NCBI GenBank assembly: GCA_964614585.1
Contig: CAZTLW010000103.1
Location: 1-8,558, forward strand
DNA from: JAHEFX01 sp964614585
GTDB taxonomy: Bacteria; Actinomycetota; Acidimicrobiia; Spongiisociales; JAENVV01
Length of the DNA stretch: 8,558 nucleotides
Reading direction: 5' to 3'
This document shows positions 5,511 to 8,558 of this stretch, piece by piece. Position 1 is the first letter of the stretch. Each line of letters begins with the position of its first letter. The position numbers were made by a program, and so were the translations under genes. The notes beneath the pieces were generated by a model. That model had not been told where the DNA came from. It made no database searches and saw only the letters and a program-made list of their open reading frames with translations.

Positions 5511-6752
5511 TCAGTCGAACCGAAGCCGGATGACCGCGCCGCCGAGCTCGCCCCGGCCGGCCTCGAGCGACCCGCCAGCCGCTTCGACCGTCCGGCGGGC
5601 GATGTCGAGTCCCAGGCCCGTGCTGCCACCCGGCGACGACCCACGGGAGACGACGTCGGGATGGGGCAGGCCGGGACCACCGTCCTCGACGACCAGGGCC
5701 GCCGGGTCGGCCTCGACGGTGACGCGGAGGGGTGTCCCGGGGTCGGTGTGTTGGAGGACGTTCCCGACAAGGGCGTCCATGGCGGAACCGACCGAGCGGG
5801 CATCCGATCGCACCGGCACGGCCGCCGCCGGCAAACGGGCCTCCAGTCGCCGGCCCTCGTCATCGGCGAGTGCCTCCCAGAAGCGGACCCGGTCGCGGAC
5901 GACCGTCACGAGGTCGCATCGGTCGCCGTCGGCCTCGACCAGGGGGCGACGGGCCTCGGTGATGACCTCGTCCACCGCCCGCGACAGGTCCAGCACCGAC
6001 GCCTCGGCGGGCGTTCCCTCGACCTCGAGTCGGAGGGCGGTGAGTGGGGTGCGCAGTCGGTGGGCGAGGTCGGCGACCTCCTCGCGCTCGGATCGGAGGA
6101 GGGCGGTGATGCGGCCACCCAGTCGGTTCAGCGCCTCGGCGACCGTGGCGACCTCGGTTGGCCCGGACGGGTCCACCCGGGCCTCGAGGTCACCGGCGGC
6201 CAGCGCCTCCGCCCCGGCCGCCAGGTCGTCCACCGACCGCACGAGGCCGGCCGCGAGGCGATCGGCGACCACCGCCGAGAGCCCGACCAGCAGCACCGAC
6301 AACCCGGCCAGGGCGCCCCAGGCGAGGGTGACCGTGGCGGATCCGTCGTCGGGGCCCTCCACGACGACGACTGCCACCGTGGAGCCATCCGTGCCGGCGA
6401 TCGGCAGCGCCACCCCGATCCCGTAGGGCGTGGGGCGGGCGACGCCGGCGCCGTCCGCCGCATCGGCGGCGAGGCTCGCGTCGGAGGGGATCGCCCCGAA
6501 GGTCTCGCCGCCCACCACCACGGTGCCCCGGTGGCCGTCGGCGAGGTCCCCGCCGCCCACCGCCGCCGCGATGTCGCCGCCTGCTGCCAGGTTCCGGGCC
6601 GTGTCCCGGGCGAACGACGCCGCCAAGGTCTCGGTGGCCGTCACGGCGGCCTGCTCGGCGAGGTTGCGGACCGTCAGTGCGAGGGGCACTGCGAAGGCGA
6701 TGACCACCATGGCCGTCACCGCCACCGCCACCCCGACGATGCGCCGCCTCAT
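5511..6752 (-). CDS. Two-component sensor histidine kinase
   Basis: A 413-residue membrane kinase, partner of the regulator encoded just upstream. One helix at residues 5-28 and a second at about 142-163 enclose an extracytoplasmic sensor region of about 110 residues. A HAMP linker follows (about 164-215, with SVDDLAAGAEALAAGDL). The phosphoacceptor His231 lies in LAHRLRTPLTALRLE; the residue after His is Arg rather than the more usual Glu or Asp. The ATP-binding domain has the N box with Asn331 (VGNVLQHT), the G1 box with Asp357 (VEDGGPGLP) and the G2 box (GSTGLGLDIARR, 376-387). The start ATG overlaps the regulator's TGA as ATGA, giving tight coupling. The sensor region resembles no ligand domain I can name, so the signal is unknown; the flanking surface-protein genes suggest an envelope or ion cue. 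Confidence 0.95.
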   Translation of the reverse strand: MRRRIVGVAVAVTAMVVIAFAVPLALTVRNLAEQAAVTATETLAASFARDTARNLAAGGDIAAAVGGGDLADGHRGTVVVGGETFGAIPSDASLAADAADGAGVARPTPYGIGVALPIAGTDGSTVAVVVVEGPDDGSATVTLAWGALAGLSVLLVGLSAVVADRLAAGLVRSVDDLAAGAEALAAGDLEARVDPSGPTEVATVAEALNRLGGRITALLRSEREEVADLAHRLRTPLTALRLEVEGTPAEASVLDLSRAVDEVITEARRPLVEADGDRCDLVTVVRDRVRFWEALADDEGRRLEARLPAAAVPVRSDARSVGSAMDALVGNVLQHTDPGTPLRVTVEADPAALVVEDGGPGLPHPDVVSRGSSPGGSTGLGLDIARRTVEAAGGSLEAGRGELGGAVIRLRFD

Positions 6753-7435
6753 CGGTCCCCGGGTGCCTCGAGTCGGATGCCGACCCCTCTGACGGTGTGG
6801 AGGTAGCGGGGAGCGTCGGCCGTCTCGCCGAGCTTGCGACGCAGCCACGAGAGGTGGACGTCGATGGTCTTGTCACTGCCGCCGTACGGCTGGTTCCAGA
6901 CCGAGGCGAGCAACTCCCGCCTCGACACGACCTGCCCGGCATGGCGGGCGAGATGCTCGAGCAGGTCGAACTCCTTGCGGGTGAGGTCGAGCGGCTTGCC
7001 GTCCAGTCGGGCGACTCGCCCCGCCGAGTCCACCTCGAGTCCCCCGACCGTCACCGCCGTCGCCTCGGGCCGATCGCCCGATCGACGGAGGACCGCGCGG
7101 AGGCGGGCGGCGAGGTGCTCGGCCGAGAACGGCTTCACCACGTAGTCATCGGCGCCGGCGTCGAGCACCGCCACGATCTCCTTCTCGTCGTCCCGGGCGG
7201 TGGCGACGACGATCGGCAGGTCGTGGCTGGTCCGGATCATCCGCAGCAGGTCGACCCCGTCGACGTCAGGGAGCCCGAGATCGAGGACGATCGCATCGGG
7301 CGGGTCGGCCAGGAGGTCCTCGAGGCCGGCGAGCCCGGCGGCTGCCGTGCGCACCGCGAAGCCATGATCGGCGAGCCGCGTCGCGACCAACTGTCGGATG
7401 CGTTGGTCATCCTCGATGAGGAGCACGGTGGGCAT
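6749..7435 (-). CDS. OmpR/PhoB-family response regulator
   Basis: A 228-residue DNA-binding regulator. The receiver domain (about 1-118) has the acidic pair Asp9/Asp10 (IEDD), phosphoacceptor Asp52 (VLDLGLPDVDG), Thr79 and Lys101 (VVKPFS). The C-terminal winged helix (about 130-222) shows LDLTRKEFDLLEHLARHAG, SRRELLASVW, a recognition helix around KTIDVHLSWLRRKLG, and the wing HTVRGVGIRL. It is complete and normal in length. It is first in the operon with the kinase gene, overlapping it by 4 bp. ATG at 7435 starts the typical MPTVLLIEDD and lies 6 nt after a TACGCT -10. The gene is divergent from the exported protein gene at 7547, with a possible binding site in between that could also allow autoregulation. 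Confidence 0.97.
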   Translation of the reverse strand: MPTVLLIEDDQRIRQLVATRLADHGFAVRTAAAGLAGLEDLLADPPDAIVLDLGLPDVDGVDLLRMIRTSHDLPIVVATARDDEKEIVAVLDAGADDYVVKPFSAEHLAARLRAVLRRSGDRPEATAVTVGGLEVDSAGRVARLDGKPLDLTRKEFDLLEHLARHAGQVVSRRELLASVWNQPYGGSDKTIDVHLSWLRRKLGETADAPRYLHTVRGVGIRLEAPGDR

Positions 7436-7441
7436 TCGCGC

Positions 7442-7447
7442 AGCGTA
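7442..7447 (-). promoter_or_regulatory. -10 element of the response regulator/kinase operon
   Basis: TACGCT on the minus strand, exactly 6 nt before the ATG at 7435, places the expected start site on the start codon (leaderless). There is no ribosome site and no obvious -35. Confidence 0.5.
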
Positions 7448-7485
7448 CCGGCGGGCCCCCGATGCCGGGCCGTCGCAACGCCGGC

Positions 7486-7523
7486 TTAGGGGACCCTTAA
7501 CCCTCCCCGGTGCGGGCCTTGGG
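7486..7523. promoter_or_regulatory. Candidate response-regulator box in the 7435/7547 divergent region
   Basis: TT steps at 7486, 7497 and 7519 fit an 11-bp grid (one position, 7508, is not TT). CCCTTAACCC (7494-7503) and TTGGG (7519-7523) repeat the arrangement at 4829-4858 with the same 22-bp distance. It lies between the -10 elements of the regulator gene and the gene at 7547, so binding could affect both. The function is inferred. Confidence 0.4.
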
Positions 7524-7534
7524 GATCGCCGTCG

Positions 7535-7540
7535 TACGCT
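7535..7540 (+). promoter_or_regulatory. -10 element of the exported protein gene at 7547
   Basis: TACGCT followed by 6 nt (GGCGAC) and then the ATG, the same layout as the response regulator promoter, predicts a leaderless transcript. No -35 is evident; activation from the upstream box could replace it. Confidence 0.5.
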
Positions 7541-7546
7541 GGCGAC

Positions 7547-8203
7547 ATGCGCATGCTCCTCGTCGTCGTGCTCTGGGTCGTGGCCACGGTCGCGGCCACC
7601 GGCCTCGCCTTCGGGGCGGTGGCGATCGTGGGCGACGCGGCGACGGCGCCGCCGGCGGTGCTCGCCCCCATCGACGCGCCCGGTGACGGTCCCGTCGAGA
7701 TCGTGGTCGAGGAGGGCGCCCTGGCGGTCGAGTGCCAGGCCAATGCCATCACGCTCGTCTGGGCGCAGCCGGCCGGGAGATCGATCATCTCCATCCGTGA
7801 GAGCGGACCGGCCGTCGTCGTGGTCGAGTTCGCCGAAGAGGACGAGGTGACCGCGGTCGAGGTGCGGTGTGTCGAGGGTGTGCCGGCGTCGACGATCCTC
7901 GAGCGGGAGGCCGACGAGGGGCCCGTGGTCACCACGTCGACGACGACCCCGCCGACGACGCCCACCACCGAGGCCGATGACGACGATGACGATGACGATC
8001 GCCCGACATCGACCACCAGCACGACCGAGGCCGACCGGCCTACGACCACCACCACGAGCCCGTCGACGACGTCGACGACCGAGGCGGACGACGACGATGA
8101 CGACGACGTGACGACCACCACCGAGGCGGATGACGACGACCCGGACGACGACGACCCCGACGACGACGACCCCGACGACGACGACCCCGACGACGACGGC
8201 TGA
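7547..8203 (+). CDS. Exported protein with small two-Cys domain and Thr/Asp repeat tail
   Basis: A 218-residue protein. Residues 3-29 are a hydrophobic signal or anchor helix. Residues about 47-118 look folded and beta-rich (VEIVVEEGALAVECQ, ITLVWAQP, AVVVVEFAEE, VTAVEVRCVEG), with only two Cys, 63 and 108, likely joined in a disulfide outside the membrane. From about 128 the chain is low complexity: Thr/Ser stretches (STTSTTE, TTTTTSPSTTSTTE) alternate with Asp runs, then DDDDP repeats to the end. I do not recognise the folded domain. It may display a binding module on an unfolded wall-spanning tail; the Asp repeats could bind calcium. It shares its architecture with the protein at 4923 and is divergent from the response regulator gene, so co-regulation is likely but unproven. 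Confidence 0.8.
   Translation: MRMLLVVVLWVVATVAATGLAFGAVAIVGDAATAPPAVLAPIDAPGDGPVEIVVEEGALAVECQANAITLVWAQPAGRSIISIRESGPAVVVVEFAEEDEVTAVEVRCVEGVPASTILEREADEGPVVTTSTTTPPTTPTTEADDDDDDDDRPTSTTSTTEADRPTTTTTSPSTTSTTEADDDDDDDVTTTTEADDDDPDDDDPDDDDPDDDDPDDDG
8129..8200 (+). repeat. Tandem 15-bp repeat encoding DDDDP
   Basis: Four near-identical copies of four GAC codons plus a Pro codon (CCG once, then CCC), ending in a partial copy with Gly. The near-exact codon identity suggests expansion by replication slippage. It forms the C-terminus of the exported protein. Confidence 0.85.
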
Positions 8204-8254
8204 CGGTTGGCGCCGGTCCGAGGTGGGTAGACCCTGCCCAGAGGTGGTGTCCCC

Positions 8255-8558
8255 ATGTCCGACGAACTCGCCGAATACCTGTCCAAGCGGGATCCCGACC
8301 GCACGCCCGAGCCCATGGGTGGCTCCGGGAACGGGGAGGACGAGCCGGCGTTCGTCGTCCAGAAGCACGATGCCTCGAGCCTCCACTACGACCTCCGGCT
8401 CGAGGCCGACGGAGTGCTCAAGTCCTGGGCGGTGCCGAAGGGCCCGTCGACGGACCCCAGCGAGCAACGCCTGGCGATCCGCACCGAGGACCACCCGCTC
8501 GGCTACGCCGACTTCGAGGGCGTCATCCCCGAGGGCGAGTACGGCGCCGGGACCGTCC
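8255..8558 (+). CDS. LigD-type DNA repair 3'-phosphoesterase domain protein (3' end outside window)
   Basis: The first 101 residues match the phosphoesterase domain of the bacterial end-joining ligase LigD, which trims 3'-phosphate and 3'-ribonucleotide ends. FVVQKHDASSLHYDLRLE, LKSWAVPKGPS, EDHPLGYADFEG and IPEGEYGAGTV are all present. His38, His44, Asp46, Arg48, His80 and Tyr84 have the same spacing as His42, His48, Asp50, Arg52, His84 and Tyr88 of the Pseudomonas enzyme, so the active site looks intact. A ribosome site GAGGTGG (8241-8247) lies 7 nt before the ATG. Because the window ends here, it is open whether this is a stand-alone enzyme or the start of a larger LigD with ligase and polymerase domains. 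It is only 51 bp after the preceding gene and shows no clear promoter of its own. Confidence 0.93.
   Translation, partial: MSDELAEYLSKRDPDRTPEPMGGSGNGEDEPAFVVQKHDASSLHYDLRLEADGVLKSWAVPKGPSTDPSEQRLAIRTEDHPLGYADFEGVIPEGEYGAGTV

Noticed and set aside
4889..5863. Minus-strand open frame with long poly-Ser runs
   Set aside because: It is the reverse complement of the Asp-codon tract (GAC/GAT read as GTC/ATC or TCG frames) and crosses a strong terminator.
5661..6806. Plus-strand open frame opposite the sensor kinase
   Set aside because: Antisense shadow of a clear histidine kinase; no domain and no ribosome site.
7486..8316. Minus-strand Ser-rich open frame
   Set aside because: Reverse complement of the Thr/Asp repeats of the exported protein at 7547-8203.

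Overview
The window reads as high-GC actinobacterial chromosome. An Acidimicrobiia-like lineage is my best guess, from the Thr/Asp-rich surface proteins, the RpoC that lacks the E. coli SI3 insertion in its trigger loop, and the apparently leaderless genes; none of this fixes a taxon. Coding density is high and there are no RNA genes, insertion sequences or CRISPR arrays.

Layout. (1) 2-1399 (+) is the C-terminal third of RNA polymerase beta' (rpoC), closed by a strong GC hairpin at 1439-1470. (2) The 211-bp gap 1400-1610 holds that terminator and two further palindromes, one a perfect 17-bp inverted repeat built from two 13-bp palindromes. (3) 1611-3119 (+) is an OpgC-type polytopic membrane acyltransferase with an acidic C-terminal extension. 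(4) 3168-3714 (-) is a MazF-type toxin with an overlapping ribbon-helix-helix antitoxin, whose promoter contains a 9-bp inverted repeat. (5) 3754-4803 (-) encodes an unusual protein: a ClpX-type C4 zinc finger fused to a shortened imidazolonepropionase/amidohydrolase-like body that has lost key metal ligands. (6) 4923-5456 (+) encodes a membrane-anchored or secreted protein made almost entirely of Asp/Ser/Thr repeats, ending at a bidirectional terminator. (7) 5511-7435 (-) is an OmpR-family response regulator and sensor kinase operon with an ATGA overlap. (8) 7547-8203 (+), divergent from the regulator gene, encodes a second exported protein with a small two-Cys domain and a Thr/Asp repeat tail. 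(9) 8255-8558 (+) is the start of a LigD-type 3'-phosphoesterase, cut by the window end.

How the genes may work together. The two-component operon lies between the two Asp-rich exported proteins. Both upstream regions carry CCCTTAACCC followed by TTGGG, with the TT steps exactly 22 bp apart and other TT steps on an 11-bp grid, which is the spacing used by OmpR/PhoB regulators. I infer a small envelope regulon: sensor kinase and regulator controlling two acidic surface proteins, possibly with the zinc-finger/amidohydrolase gene that shares one divergent promoter. Three genes (antitoxin, response regulator, second Asp-rich protein) have a TAnnnT hexamer exactly 6 nt before the ATG, which predicts leaderless mRNAs.
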